Shown here in pieces: positions 1 through 6,431 of a DNA stretch of 8,513 nucleotides. The stretch spans positions 1 to 8,513 of the forward strand of contig JAGVAB010000097.1 of assembly GCA_020060485.1 (NCBI GenBank), read 5' to 3'. The notes beneath the pieces were generated by a model that was not told the DNA's origin, did no database searches, and was given only the letters and a program-made list of their open reading frames with translations. How positions within the stretch are numbered: position 1 is the first letter of the stretch; every line of letters starts with the position of its first letter. Made by a program: the position numbers and the translations under genes. Origin of the DNA: Anaerolineales bacterium. GTDB taxonomy: Bacteria > Chloroflexota > Anaerolineae > Anaerolineales > Anaerolineaceae.

Positions 1-156
1 GGGGTGAATAAACCCTGGTGATGCACAGACCGTCTTTCGTCCGGCCTTGTGCCATCAATAAAAGAAACAAATGGAAAATTAACTTTGAGAAAGCCATGGG
101 CGCATTGGGTCAGCGTATTCCCAATCCCTGCTTTTCCGTCTTATAATGGAGAGGTT
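1..156. other. Left-edge non-coding stretch upstream of the MFS pair
   Basis: I see no supported gene here. A reading frame continuous with the first transporter runs back to a GTG at 49, but the 36 extra residues look neither like a signal peptide nor like part of an MFS protein, and there is no ribosome site in front of that GTG. The tail of a neighbouring gene could lie at the extreme left, but nothing can be identified. The functional content I can support is the promoter-like box and Shine-Dalgarno sequence just before 157. Confidence 0.5.
118..147 (+). promoter_or_regulatory. Candidate sigma-70-type promoter of the MFS pair
   Basis: A perfect TATAAT lies at 142-147. A partial -35 match, TTCCCA, lies at 118-123, giving an 18-nt spacer. 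The -10 box ends only 9 nt before the ATG at 157, so transcription from it would start at or a few bases before the start codon, giving a nearly leaderless mRNA. A good GGAG Shine-Dalgarno (148-151) also sits in that gap. Either this TATAAT is not the real promoter and an upstream one supplies a leader, or the message is very short-leadered. The box is seen; its use is inferred. Confidence 0.45.
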
Positions 157-1383
157 ATGGCTATTCCAACACATGACCTTAATGCGCAGCAAAAAAAGCA
201 GACCAGTATTGGTTATTATGCCACATTCATTGCCCTGGGATTGATCACCGCCTGCCTGGGGCCGGCTTTGCCCTATCTGGCTGAACAAACCGGCACAGCG
301 TTGTCTGCCATCAGCTCCCTGTTCATCAGCCGCTCGGCTGGTTTGATCCTGGGCTCCCTGCTCAGCGGCAGACTCTATGACCGCCTTCCCGGGCATCCCA
401 TTCTGGTGGCCGGATTGGGTTTGCTGACCCTGACCAGTTTGCTGACTCCCATGCCTGCTCTTTTATGGGTGCTGCTGGTGATCACATTTCTCAGCGGGAT
501 TGGTCAAAGCATGCTCAACGTGGGCGGCAATACCTTGCTCATCTGGCTACATGGTGCGCAAGTTGCCCCGTGGATGAACGGCCTGCACTTTTTCTTTGGC
601 ACAGGAACCATTCTGGCGCCGCTGTTGATCACCTCGATCATCACCGCCGGTGGCGGTTTGACCTGGGCATTTGCAGCCATCAGCCTGTTCATGCTGCCGC
701 CGCTGGTGTTGATGCTGCGGGCACCAGCTGTGCTGCCACAGCCTGCTGGTCAAAACGATAACAGCCAGCGGCTTAATGTCTCCGGGCTGGTGTTTCTGCT
801 GGCGCTTTTCTTTTTCTGTTATGCCGGTGTAGTACAGGGCTATGGCAGTTGGATCTACACCTATGCGCTGCGGATGCTGGACGCCTCCACCCAAACGGCC
901 GGGTTGTTGACGTCAACCTTTTGGGGGATGTTCACTTTGGGGAGGCTGTTGATCATTCCCTTCTCGGCGCGGCTGCGTCCGCAAAGCATTTTGTGGGGTT
1001 CCCTGGCCGGCAGCCTGGTGAGCGTTGTATTGCTCATGCTCTTTCCCCAGACCGCGGTCAGTATCTGGCTTGGTACGGTTCTGCTGGGATTGAGCATTAC
1101 CCCGTTGTTTGCTGCCACCATGGCCTTTGCAGAAAGACGCCTGTGCATCACCGGACAGATCAACAGTTTGTTCAGCGTCGGTCTGAGTCTGGGATTCGTG
1201 GCCATGCCCTGGCTGGTAGGTCAGTTCTTTGAAAGCGCCGGCCCGCCGGTGCTGCTTGTCATCTTGTTGATCACCCTGCTGGTCGGTGCGGTTGTCTTGT
1301 GGGCTTTAGCCCGCATTCCTCCTGATTCAGACAGATCCAGGCTGGCCTTGGTGGATGACTGCGGAAAGGTAAAAACTTCATGA
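157..1383 (+). CDS. MFS transporter, MFSD4/NaGLT1-like (first of a tandem pair)
   Basis: A 408-residue polytopic membrane protein of the major facilitator superfamily, the usual length for a 12-helix transporter. The ATG at 157 is chosen because GGAG lies 5 nt upstream and the protein then begins with a short hydrophilic tail before helix 1. The motif-A loop between helices 2 and 3 reads GRLYDRLPGHP (residues 71-81). The block LNVGGNTLLIW (120-130) and NGLHFFFGTG (141-150), then FWGMFTLGRLL in the C-terminal half, recall the MFSD4/NaGLT1 sugar-transporter group, so a sugar or small polar solute is the likely cargo. The exact substrate cannot be read from the sequence. The Asp found in the sister protein's LDVGAN motif is Asn here (N121). 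The TGA stop overlaps the ATG of the next gene, which implies translational coupling and possibly a heterodimer or paired function. Confidence 0.88.
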   Translation: MAIPTHDLNAQQKKQTSIGYYATFIALGLITACLGPALPYLAEQTGTALSAISSLFISRSAGLILGSLLSGRLYDRLPGHPILVAGLGLLTLTSLLTPMPALLWVLLVITFLSGIGQSMLNVGGNTLLIWLHGAQVAPWMNGLHFFFGTGTILAPLLITSIITAGGGLTWAFAAISLFMLPPLVLMLRAPAVLPQPAGQNDNSQRLNVSGLVFLLALFFFCYAGVVQGYGSWIYTYALRMLDASTQTAGLLTSTFWGMFTLGRLLIIPFSARLRPQSILWGSLAGSLVSVVLLMLFPQTAVSIWLGTVLLGLSITPLFAATMAFAERRLCITGQINSLFSVGLSLGFVAMPWLVGQFFESAGPPVLLVILLITLLVGAVVLWALARIPPDSDRSRLALVDDCGKVKTS

Positions 1384-2561
1384 AACATCAATCTCATCAA
1401 CGAATCCTGAAAACCGTTTTCTATTACATCGCTTTCATCGGTTTGGGCCTGGCTTCCGGCGTGCTGGGGCCATCTCTGCTGCGCCTGGCGGACAACACCG
1501 GCTCCACCATCGGACAGGTCAGTTCGATTTTTATTTTTTACTCTTTTGGTTATATGGCAGGTTCTTTTTTCAGCGGGCGGGGGTACGATCGTTTCCGCGG
1601 CCATCCGATCATGGCGTTCACACTGGTCATCATGGCGGCCTGCCTGGCATTAACCCCCATCATCGGCAGCTTATGGGTGCTGATGGCAATCCTGTTCCTG
1701 CTGGGCGCATCCCAGGGCGGGCTGGACGTGGGCGCCAATACCCTGCTGGTGTGGGTGCATGGCAGCCAGAATGGACCTTACATGAATGGGCTGCACCTGT
1801 TCTTTGGGGTTGGCGCCTTTGTTTCACCAATCCTGGTGGCGCAGTCAGTGCGGGTGGGAGACAATCTTAACCTGGCGTACTGGATCATGACCGTTTTCAT
1901 GCTCATCCCCGCTCTTGGCCTGTTCCTGATCCAGTCACCGGCCCAGGCGCTTGATCCGCACGACCCGGAAAAACCTTCCGGCCGCTCCAGCGTCTTGCTG
2001 CTGGGCATGATCGTGGCATTTTTCATCTTCTACGTGGGCATGGAATCCGGTTTCACCGGCTGGATCTTTACCTATGCTTCCACCAGCGGGCTGCTGGATG
2101 AGACTTATGCAGCCTATGCCAACGCGCTTTTTTGGGGCATGTTTACTTTGGGCAGGCTGCTGGCAATTCCCATTTCGATCAAGCTGCCGCCGCGGCGTGT
2201 GCTGTTGCTGGATCTGGTGGGGTGCCTGGTGAGCGTGCTGGTCCTGTTGCTCTGGCAGCAATCGGTCAATGCCCTGTGGCTGGCGATAGCCGGAACAGGT
2301 TTGTTCGCCGCCTCGATCTTCCCCAGCATGATCTCGTTTGCCGAAAACCGCATGCATCTCAGTGGCGGTACAACCTCGCTGTTTTTTGTGGGCGCCAGCG
2401 TGGGCGGGATGTTTTTCCCCTGGTTGATCGGCCAATTTTATGAAAGCATTGGACCGCGCATGGTGCCTATTACGATCAGCGCCAGCCTTGTGCTGCTCAT
2501 GACATTGTATGTTGTGCTGCTGAAAGGTTTTCCTCGAAAAGAGTCAGAGATCAGGGAGTAG
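1380..2561 (+). CDS. MFS transporter, MFSD4/NaGLT1-like (second of a tandem pair)
   Basis: A 393-residue MFS membrane protein, clearly paralogous to the upstream gene over its whole length. Shared landmarks are the LGP motif in helix 1 (residues 29-31), motif A as GRGYDRFRGHP (66-76), the LDVGANTLLVW block (115-125), NGLHLFFGVG (136-145), FWGMFTLGRLL in the second half and PWLIGQFYES near the C terminus. It keeps an acidic residue (D116) where the first copy has Asn. The start is the ATG of an ATGA overlap with the preceding stop, with GGAAAGG at 1363-1369 as a somewhat distant ribosome site. The likely role is uptake or export of a sugar-like solute at the cytoplasmic membrane, coupled to ions as in NaGLT1-type carriers. 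Substrate and coupling ion are inference. The tandem arrangement suggests local duplication followed by divergence. Confidence 0.88.
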   Translation: MKHQSHQRILKTVFYYIAFIGLGLASGVLGPSLLRLADNTGSTIGQVSSIFIFYSFGYMAGSFFSGRGYDRFRGHPIMAFTLVIMAACLALTPIIGSLWVLMAILFLLGASQGGLDVGANTLLVWVHGSQNGPYMNGLHLFFGVGAFVSPILVAQSVRVGDNLNLAYWIMTVFMLIPALGLFLIQSPAQALDPHDPEKPSGRSSVLLLGMIVAFFIFYVGMESGFTGWIFTYASTSGLLDETYAAYANALFWGMFTLGRLLAIPISIKLPPRRVLLLDLVGCLVSVLVLLLWQQSVNALWLAIAGTGLFAASIFPSMISFAENRMHLSGGTTSLFFVGASVGGMFFPWLIGQFYESIGPRMVPITISASLVLLMTLYVVLLKGFPRKESEIRE

Positions 2562-2638
2562 GCAACCGCGTTCCCGAAGCCAGTGCCTTTGCAAGCGGCC
2601 TGCGCTTCCTGCTGTAAACTGGCGTTATAATCCTCAAT
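2562..2638. other. Intergenic gap with inverted repeat before the THEP1 gene
   Basis: The 77-nt gap carries a 6-bp inverted repeat, GCCAGT (2579-2584) and ACTGGC (2618-2623), enclosing a small AAGCG/CGCTT hairpin. No T-run follows, so a Rho-independent terminator for the transporter pair is not supported. The right arm abuts the TATAAT box of the next gene, so the repeat could act on that promoter. This is only inference. Confidence 0.3.
2626..2631 (+). promoter_or_regulatory. TATAAT -10 box of the THEP1 gene, likely leaderless start
   Basis: A perfect TATAAT ends 7 nt before the ATG at 2639, exactly where transcription would be expected to begin. No purine-rich Shine-Dalgarno lies between the box and the ATG (the spacer reads CCTCAAT). 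I found no good -35 hexamer at 16-18 nt. The geometry fits a leaderless mRNA. Confidence 0.45.
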
Positions 2639-3172
2639 ATGAAGAATGCTCTCCTGTTGAGCGGCGCACCACGCTGCGGAAAGACGACCCTGCTGCAAAC
2701 CGTGCTGGCGCAATATCCCGGGCCTGCGGGCGGCTTTTTTACCCGCGAAGTGTGCCGGAGCGGTCAGCGGATCGCCTTTGAAATGGTCACGCTGGACGGC
2801 GTGCAGGCTATTCTGGCCGGGGTGCACCTTTCCGGCCCGCCCAGGGTGGGCAAGTATGGCGTTGATCTGCATGCTCTTGAAACAGTGGCTGTTCCGGCAA
2901 TTCGGGCTGCTGCTCAAGCTGGCCAACTGGTGGTGATTGACGAGATCGGCCCGATGGAAACCGGTTCGCCGCTTTTCTGCCAGACTGTGCTGGAAATATT
3001 GACAACGGGCTGCCTGCTGTTTGGCACCATCGTGCTGCGCAGCACGTCCTTCAGCGATGGCGTCAAACAGCTCTCCGGGGTGGAACTCATCAGCGTGACC
3101 CCGGACAACCGCGGTCAACTTTCGCAGGAGCTGCCTGGCAAACTGCAAAAAATGGCTGTTGGTGAATTGTGA
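2639..3172 (+). CDS. THEP1-family nucleoside triphosphatase
   Basis: A 177-residue cytoplasmic P-loop NTPase of the THEP1/NTPCR family (Pfam NTPase_1), the usual family length. The Walker A motif is GAPRCGKTT (residues 9-17) and the Walker B is LVVIDEIGPME (97-107), with the family-typical DEIG. Between them are the characteristic GGFFTREV (31-38) and VGKYGVDL (70-77) blocks. Characterised members hydrolyse several NTPs slowly, but their cellular role is poorly known. The block following Walker B (GTIVLRSTSF) departs somewhat from the common family form. The ATG at 2639 is the only sensible start because the P-loop begins nine residues later. The gene is probably co-transcribed with the PurM/HypE-like gene 19 nt downstream. 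Family assignment is secure; biological role is not. Confidence 0.9.
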   Translation: MKNALLLSGAPRCGKTTLLQTVLAQYPGPAGGFFTREVCRSGQRIAFEMVTLDGVQAILAGVHLSGPPRVGKYGVDLHALETVAVPAIRAAAQAGQLVVIDEIGPMETGSPLFCQTVLEILTTGCLLFGTIVLRSTSFSDGVKQLSGVELISVTPDNRGQLSQELPGKLQKMAVGEL

Positions 3173-3191
3173 TCACGCCGGATTGGAATTT

Positions 3192-4214
3192 ATGGAAGAA
3201 AAAATTCTGCCAGTTGGCAAACTGCCCATGACGTTGTTGAAGCAATTATTGTCCCAGACCCGCGTGAATGACCCGCGTGTGCTGGTTGGTCCTGGCATCG
3301 GCATGGACTGCGCGGTGTTGGATTTGGGTGAAAAGCTGCTGGTGTTGAAATCTGACCCGATCACCTTTGCCACAGACGAGATCGGTTGGTATGCGGTGCA
3401 GATCAATGCCAATGATCTGGCTACCACCGGCGCCACCCCGCGCTGGATGATGGTGACCGTGCTTTTGCCCGAAGGCAAAACCGATGAAAACCTGATCCTG
3501 CAGATCAATGACCAGCTTCAAAAAGCCTGCCAGCCTTTGGGCATCAGCGTGATTGGCGGGCACACCGAGGTGACCTACGGCCTCGACCGCCCCATCCTGG
3601 CTGGTACCCTGATCGGCGAGGTGGAACGCGAAGCCCTCATCACACCACAAGGAGCGGCTCCGGGCGATCATTTGCTGCTCACCAAAGGCGTGCCCATTGA
3701 AGCCACTGCTATCCTGGCGCGTGAATTTCCTGAGCGGTTGGCGGGTGTGCTTTCCGTTCAGGAGCTTGAACAGGCTGCCAACTTTCTGCATGAACCGGGC
3801 ATTGGGGTGACTCGCGATGCCCAGATCGCCCTGGCTGTCGGCAAAGTGACCGCCATGCACGACCCCACCGAGGGCGGACTGGCTGGCGCACTGTGGGAAC
3901 TGGCGGACGCCTGCGGCCACCGCCTGCTGGTTGACCCGGCGGCTGTGTTCGTTCCGTCCATTTCGGCCAGGGTCTGCCAGGCTTTTGATCTGAACCCGCT
4001 GGCGACCATCGCTTCAGGTGCGTTGCTGCTGGCCGTCCAGCCGCAGGATGCGGCGGCTGTATGCGCCGCCCTGAAAGCCGCTGGCATTCTTTGCACGCAA
4101 ATTGGAACGATTGCCGAGGGCGAAGCCGGTTTGTGGCAATCCCGCCAAAATGCACAACCCCTGCCCTGGCCGCGGCCAGAACGGGACGAGATCGGTAAAG
4201 TCTATGAAAGTTGA
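3192..4214 (+). CDS. AIR synthase (PurM)/HypE-superfamily protein
   Basis: A 340-residue cytoplasmic protein of the PurM/HypE/SelD/ThiL superfamily, whose members bind ATP and phosphorylate or dehydrate small substrates. Visible signatures are the acidic GIGMDCAV loop (36-42), KSDPITF (53-59), the PurM-type INANDLATTGATP (71-83), GGHTEVT (122-128) and HDPTEGG (223-229) opening the C-terminal domain. The first residues, with LPVGKLP, resemble the HypE-like subgroup. The protein ends in GKVYES and lacks the PRIC-type C-terminal cysteine needed by true HypE for cyanation of hydrogenase, and no other hyp genes are nearby. It is therefore probably a HypE-like paralog of unknown reaction. The ATG at 3192 (GGA 4 nt upstream) is preferred over an in-frame TTG at 3159, which would overlap the THEP1 gene. 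Confidence 0.87.
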   Translation: MEEKILPVGKLPMTLLKQLLSQTRVNDPRVLVGPGIGMDCAVLDLGEKLLVLKSDPITFATDEIGWYAVQINANDLATTGATPRWMMVTVLLPEGKTDENLILQINDQLQKACQPLGISVIGGHTEVTYGLDRPILAGTLIGEVEREALITPQGAAPGDHLLLTKGVPIEATAILAREFPERLAGVLSVQELEQAANFLHEPGIGVTRDAQIALAVGKVTAMHDPTEGGLAGALWELADACGHRLLVDPAAVFVPSISARVCQAFDLNPLATIASGALLLAVQPQDAAAVCAALKAAGILCTQIGTIAEGEAGLWQSRQNAQPLPWPRPERDEIGKVYES

Positions 4215-4220
4215 TGGCGT

Positions 4221-4286
4221 GTTGCCTGAGCCTGTCATTGGCAACGGAATGAATTCCTCCCGCAGCTGCTTCCTGCCCCGCGGGAG
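4221..4286 (+). other. Two consecutive hairpins between the HypE-like and phosphatase genes
   Basis: The first hairpin pairs GTTGCC (4221-4226) with GGCAAC (4240-4245). The second pairs CTCCCGC (4257-4263) perfectly with GCGGGAG (4280-4286) across a 16-nt loop. Neither is followed by a T-run, so they are not classical terminators. They could pause or stabilise transcript ends, or act in the leader of the phosphatase mRNA. No strong promoter is visible in this 102-nt gap. Confidence 0.4.
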
Positions 4287-4316
4287 TCAAAACATACTGA
4301 CTGAGAGGTATTCCCT

Positions 4317-4856
4317 ATGACCGAAGAACCCCTGCTCCCTGCTCCCTGGGAAGACAGCTACTGGGTGCTGCCCGGCAAGCTGCTGGCTGGGGCCTATCCC
4401 GGCGAACCGGCTTATCGCGAAAGCCAGGCGCGTCTGAAGATCGGCAGTCTGCTGGATGCCGGCATTACCTGCTTTATCGACCTGACCCAGCTTCACGAGT
4501 TGGTGCCCTATGATGGACTGCTGCAACAGGAAGCCGAATGGCGAGATCTCGAAGTGGACTATCAACGCTTTTCGATCAAGGATTTCGGCGTACCCACCCC
4601 CGACGAGCTGCGTATCATTCTGGATGCGCTGGATTTAGCCCTGGCCGCCGGAAAAGGCGTGTACGTGCATTGTTGGGGCGGCATTGGCCGCACCGGCACG
4701 GTGATCGCTGCCCATCTCATCCGTCACGGCATGCAGCCCAAAGAAGCCTTGCAGCATATCGCCGACCTGCGGGCCAACGTGCCCGATGCCTGGCGCAGTT
4801 CGCCGGAGAGCGAGGCGCAATGGGCACTGGTTTTGAGCTGGCAGCCGGGAATGTAA
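4317..4856 (+). CDS. Cysteine-based protein phosphatase, dual-specificity/tyrosine type
   Basis: A 179-residue cytoplasmic phosphatase. The active-site loop is HCWGGIGRTGT (residues 118-128), a clean HCX5R signature with nucleophile Cys119 and phosphate-binding Arg125. Asp89 in IKDFGVPT is well placed as the general acid, and SSPESEAQ (161-168) near the C terminus resembles the Gln-containing loop of this family. It probably dephosphorylates phosphotyrosine, phosphoserine/threonine or a small phospho-metabolite; the substrate is unknown. The start is supported by GAGAGG (4303-4308) 8 nt before the ATG. A 102-nt gap separates it from the HypE-like gene, so it may be the last gene of that operon or a separate unit. 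A strong hairpin begins 3 nt after the TAA stop. Confidence 0.88.
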   Translation: MTEEPLLPAPWEDSYWVLPGKLLAGAYPGEPAYRESQARLKIGSLLDAGITCFIDLTQLHELVPYDGLLQQEAEWRDLEVDYQRFSIKDFGVPTPDELRIILDALDLALAAGKGVYVHCWGGIGRTGTVIAAHLIRHGMQPKEALQHIADLRANVPDAWRSSPESEAQWALVLSWQPGM

Positions 4857-4859
4857 GAA

Positions 4860-4897
4860 CAATCAGGGCGATGACTGTTCAGTCATCGCCCTGATTG
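4860..4897. terminator. Perfect 18-bp hairpin between convergent genes, likely bidirectional terminator
   Basis: The arms CAATCAGGGCGATGACTG (4860-4877) and CAGTCATCGCCCTGATTG (4880-4897) are perfect complements with only 2 nt between them. The structure lies between the plus-strand phosphatase stop (4856) and the minus-strand hydrolase stop (4933). Reading leftward, the sequence after the stem is GTTCTTACATT, moderately T-rich. Reading rightward there is no immediate T-run, only a CAAAATTTTG palindrome a few bases on. The position and stem strength argue for termination in both directions. Confidence 0.8.
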
Positions 4898-4932
4898 GAA
4901 CATGCAAAATTTTGAGATGGGCAGCGGTCAGT

Positions 4933-5826
4933 TCATTTGCCCAGTCCAGCCAGAAAACAATCCACAGTTTCTTGCAGATCCTCGTTCAGGATTTTGCCGC
5001 TCTTTTGCAGCGCGGTCAGGATGGCTGCCCGATCGGTCCCCAGTTTGTCCACCGTTCTGCCGACCAGGCGTAATTCCTCTGCCCAGGCTTCCATTTCCGT
5101 CCGGCTGAGGGGTTCGTCGCCGTGTGCCAGCAGATAATATTGAGCGTCCAGGGCTAGCAGCCGCTCCAGTAGAGGGAAGAGGCGGCGGGTGGTGTAATAG
5201 GGCGGGTTCTCATAAATGGCGTTATACATGCAGTCGCCCAGAAAGACGACCCCATCCTCGGGCACAAAGACGATGCTCGAATCACTGCTGTGATCGCCGC
5301 CCACGTGCACCACTTCAACGATCAGATCGCCCAGGTCGATCTTCATGCGTTTGGTGAAAGAGATCTCGGGCACATGAATTTCCAGGCGGCCGCGCATGGT
5401 ATTGCTCAGCTCCACCTTCATCTTGTCCCGGCAAAACTCAATCTCGGCGCCTTCGGCCACGCGTTGATCCAGGGCCTTGTCACGCCAGTTCAATTTTGCC
5501 ATCTCGCTCACCACATGGCAAGTTTCTTCATGGGCCACAACCGGCACGTCCAGCACAGAGCCGCCAAAGACATGATCCCAATGCCAGTGCGTAACCACTG
5601 CAAAGATCGGCGGCGATTTTTTCAATGCCTTCAATACGGAAAGAAAGGCATCTGCATGGGCCGGGGAATTGCCGGTTTCCACGATCAGGGTGCCTTTTTC
5701 GCCGACCACTGCGCCCATCACCGGCCGGTCGCTTTCCTCGGCGGGAGGGGTCCAATAAACATGCGGGGCAAGCTGGTGCAGCTTCAGGGCAGCCAGACTG
5801 CGGGTAATTTCACTGCGACGCGCCAT
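4933..5826 (-). CDS. MBL-fold (metallo-beta-lactamase superfamily) hydrolase
   Basis: A 297-residue soluble metallo-hydrolase. The zinc site is complete: HWHWDH at residues 80-85, a further His in GGDHSSDS (His179), Asp198 in FLGDCMY and His235 in LLAHGDE. The usual family order is intact. No signal peptide is visible, so it is probably cytoplasmic. MBL proteins include lactonases, glyoxalases, persulfide dioxygenases and many others; this sequence does not fix the substrate. Two TTG codons lie just upstream (5832 and 5829), but the ATG at 5826 has GAGG at a 6-nt spacing and is the better start. It overlaps the 3' end of the OsmC gene by 17 nt, so the two are probably translationally coupled and share a physiological theme such as thiol or peroxide chemistry (inference). 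Confidence 0.87.
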   Translation of the reverse strand: MARRSEITRSLAALKLHQLAPHVYWTPPAEESDRPVMGAVVGEKGTLIVETGNSPAHADAFLSVLKALKKSPPIFAVVTHWHWDHVFGGSVLDVPVVAHEETCHVVSEMAKLNWRDKALDQRVAEGAEIEFCRDKMKVELSNTMRGRLEIHVPEISFTKRMKIDLGDLIVEVVHVGGDHSSDSSIVFVPEDGVVFLGDCMYNAIYENPPYYTTRRLFPLLERLLALDAQYYLLAHGDEPLSRTEMEAWAEELRLVGRTVDKLGTDRAAILTALQKSGKILNEDLQETVDCFLAGLGK

Positions 5827-6229
5827 CAACAACCTCAGCTTTGATCTGTACTGTGGGAACTTGCTGCCACTGACGTTTCACCCAGCAGGTTTCTGCAGAG
5901 CGCTCCAGGGCATTTAGATATTTTTCGGGGAAGTCCTTGCCAACCAGTAGCTTGACTTCAATCTGTTCCACCAAACTGGTTTCTGTATTGGCGTGGTAGA
6001 TCACGCGCATTTCTTCAATCGCTAAATTGCGCTGCTGGCAGAAGGATAATACCGCACTGCCCGTGCAGGCTGCAAGGGCTCCCAGGAAATAATTCCCGGG
6101 GGTCATAAATTCTCCCTGGCCGCCCTTTTCGAGGGCTACGTCGGTGCAAAAAGAGTATGGGCCATACTGAACGTCCACGCGGTGTCCCACACCAGGGAAA
6201 GTCACATTCATCTCAAATTCTTTTTTCAT
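5810..6229 (-). CDS. OsmC-family peroxide/thiol stress protein
   Basis: A 139-residue cytoplasmic protein of the OsmC/Ohr superfamily, the usual size. Cys55 lies in the LGALAACTGSAV helix (49-60) and Cys115 in ETCWVKRQ (113-120), matching the two redox cysteines by which OsmC and Ohr reduce organic hydroperoxides. Two extra cysteines occur at 28 and 64. The second motif is CWVK rather than the commoner CPV-R form, so it belongs to a divergent OsmC subgroup and the substrate is uncertain. The ATG at 6229 is preferred, with GGAGA at 6245-6241. A longer frame to an ATG at 6304 would add 25 Cys- and Arg-rich residues across palindromic sequence. The gene overlaps the downstream MBL hydrolase start. 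Confidence 0.87.
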   Translation of the reverse strand: MKKEFEMNVTFPGVGHRVDVQYGPYSFCTDVALEKGGQGEFMTPGNYFLGALAACTGSAVLSFCQQRNLAIEEMRVIYHANTETSLVEQIEVKLLVGKDFPEKYLNALERSAETCWVKRQWQQVPTVQIKAEVVDGASQ

Positions 6230-6247
6230 GCTTTTTCTACTCTCCTG

Positions 6248-6253
6248 ATAATA
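6248..6253 (-). promoter_or_regulatory. Candidate -10 box of the OsmC-MBL operon
   Basis: On the minus strand TATTAT (6253-6248) matches five of six -10 positions. It ends 18 nt before the ATG at 6229. No convincing -35 is seen at 17 nt. Transcription starting about 7 nt downstream would clip the GGAGA site, so this call is tentative. Confidence 0.25.
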
Positions 6254-6282
6254 TTTGCCACAGCAGCGATGAAACCAGCGCA

Positions 6283-6319
6283 ATGGTACGTACCGGCAAA
6301 ACATGGTAAGTCTACCATG
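6283..6319. promoter_or_regulatory. Operator-like palindrome pair upstream of the OsmC gene
   Basis: Two symmetric sites lie in the OsmC upstream region. GGTACGTACC (6285-6294) is a perfect 10-bp palindrome, and CATGGTA (6302-6308) with TACCATG (6313-6319) is a perfect 7-bp inverted repeat with a 4-nt centre. Both share an ATGGTA half-site (6283-6288 and 6303-6308) set 20 bp apart, about two helical turns. That spacing is typical of paired dimer binding sites for a repressor or activator. No regulator gene is present in the window. Confidence 0.4.
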
Positions 6320-6356
6320 ACCTGAATGAAAGGGCGGTAATTATTTCTTGGGTCTT

Positions 6357-6387
6357 TGGGAACAACCATGCTTCACGGCAGTTCCCA
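6357..6387. other. Hairpin in the gap between the GT87 and OsmC genes
   Basis: TGGGAAC (6357-6363) pairs with GTTCCCA (6381-6387) across a 17-nt loop, and the stem can be lengthened by a G-T wobble and one more pair. No T-run follows on either strand. It is second in line after the stem at the GT87 stop and may help end that transcript. Confidence 0.35.
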
Positions 6388-6391
6388 GAAG

Positions 6392-6431
6392 AGCCTATTT
6401 CTTCCGAAAATTCAGGGAATTTCAATAGGCT
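6392..6431 (-). terminator. Stem-loop at the GT87 stop codon, possible terminator
   Basis: AATAGGCT and AGCCTATT (6424-6431 and 6392-6399) form a perfect 8-bp stem. Inside it AATTC/GAATT with flanking A-T pairs makes a second stem around an AGG loop, separated by a 6-nt one-sided bulge. The outer arm includes the TAG stop of the glycosyltransferase (6432-6430). On the minus strand it is followed by GGCTCTTCTGG rather than a clean T-run, so intrinsic termination is possible but weak. Confidence 0.4.

Noticed and set aside
49..156. 36-codon N-terminal extension of the first MFS gene from a GTG
   Set aside because: No ribosome site before the GTG, no resemblance to MFS N termini, and a TATAAT box lies inside it. 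The ATG at 157 with GGAG is better.
2438..3148. 236-codon minus-strand frame opposite the second MFS and THEP1 genes
   Set aside because: Antisense shadow of well-recognised genes; low-complexity His/Gln-rich translation with no family resemblance.
3192..4214. True HypE hydrogenase maturation factor
   Set aside because: Lacks the C-terminal Cys motif, and no hydrogenase or other hyp genes are in the window.
6230..6304. 25-codon extension of the OsmC gene from an ATG at 6304
   Set aside because: Cys/Arg-rich residues foreign to OsmC, crossing palindromic operator-like DNA. The ATG at 6229 gives the normal family length.
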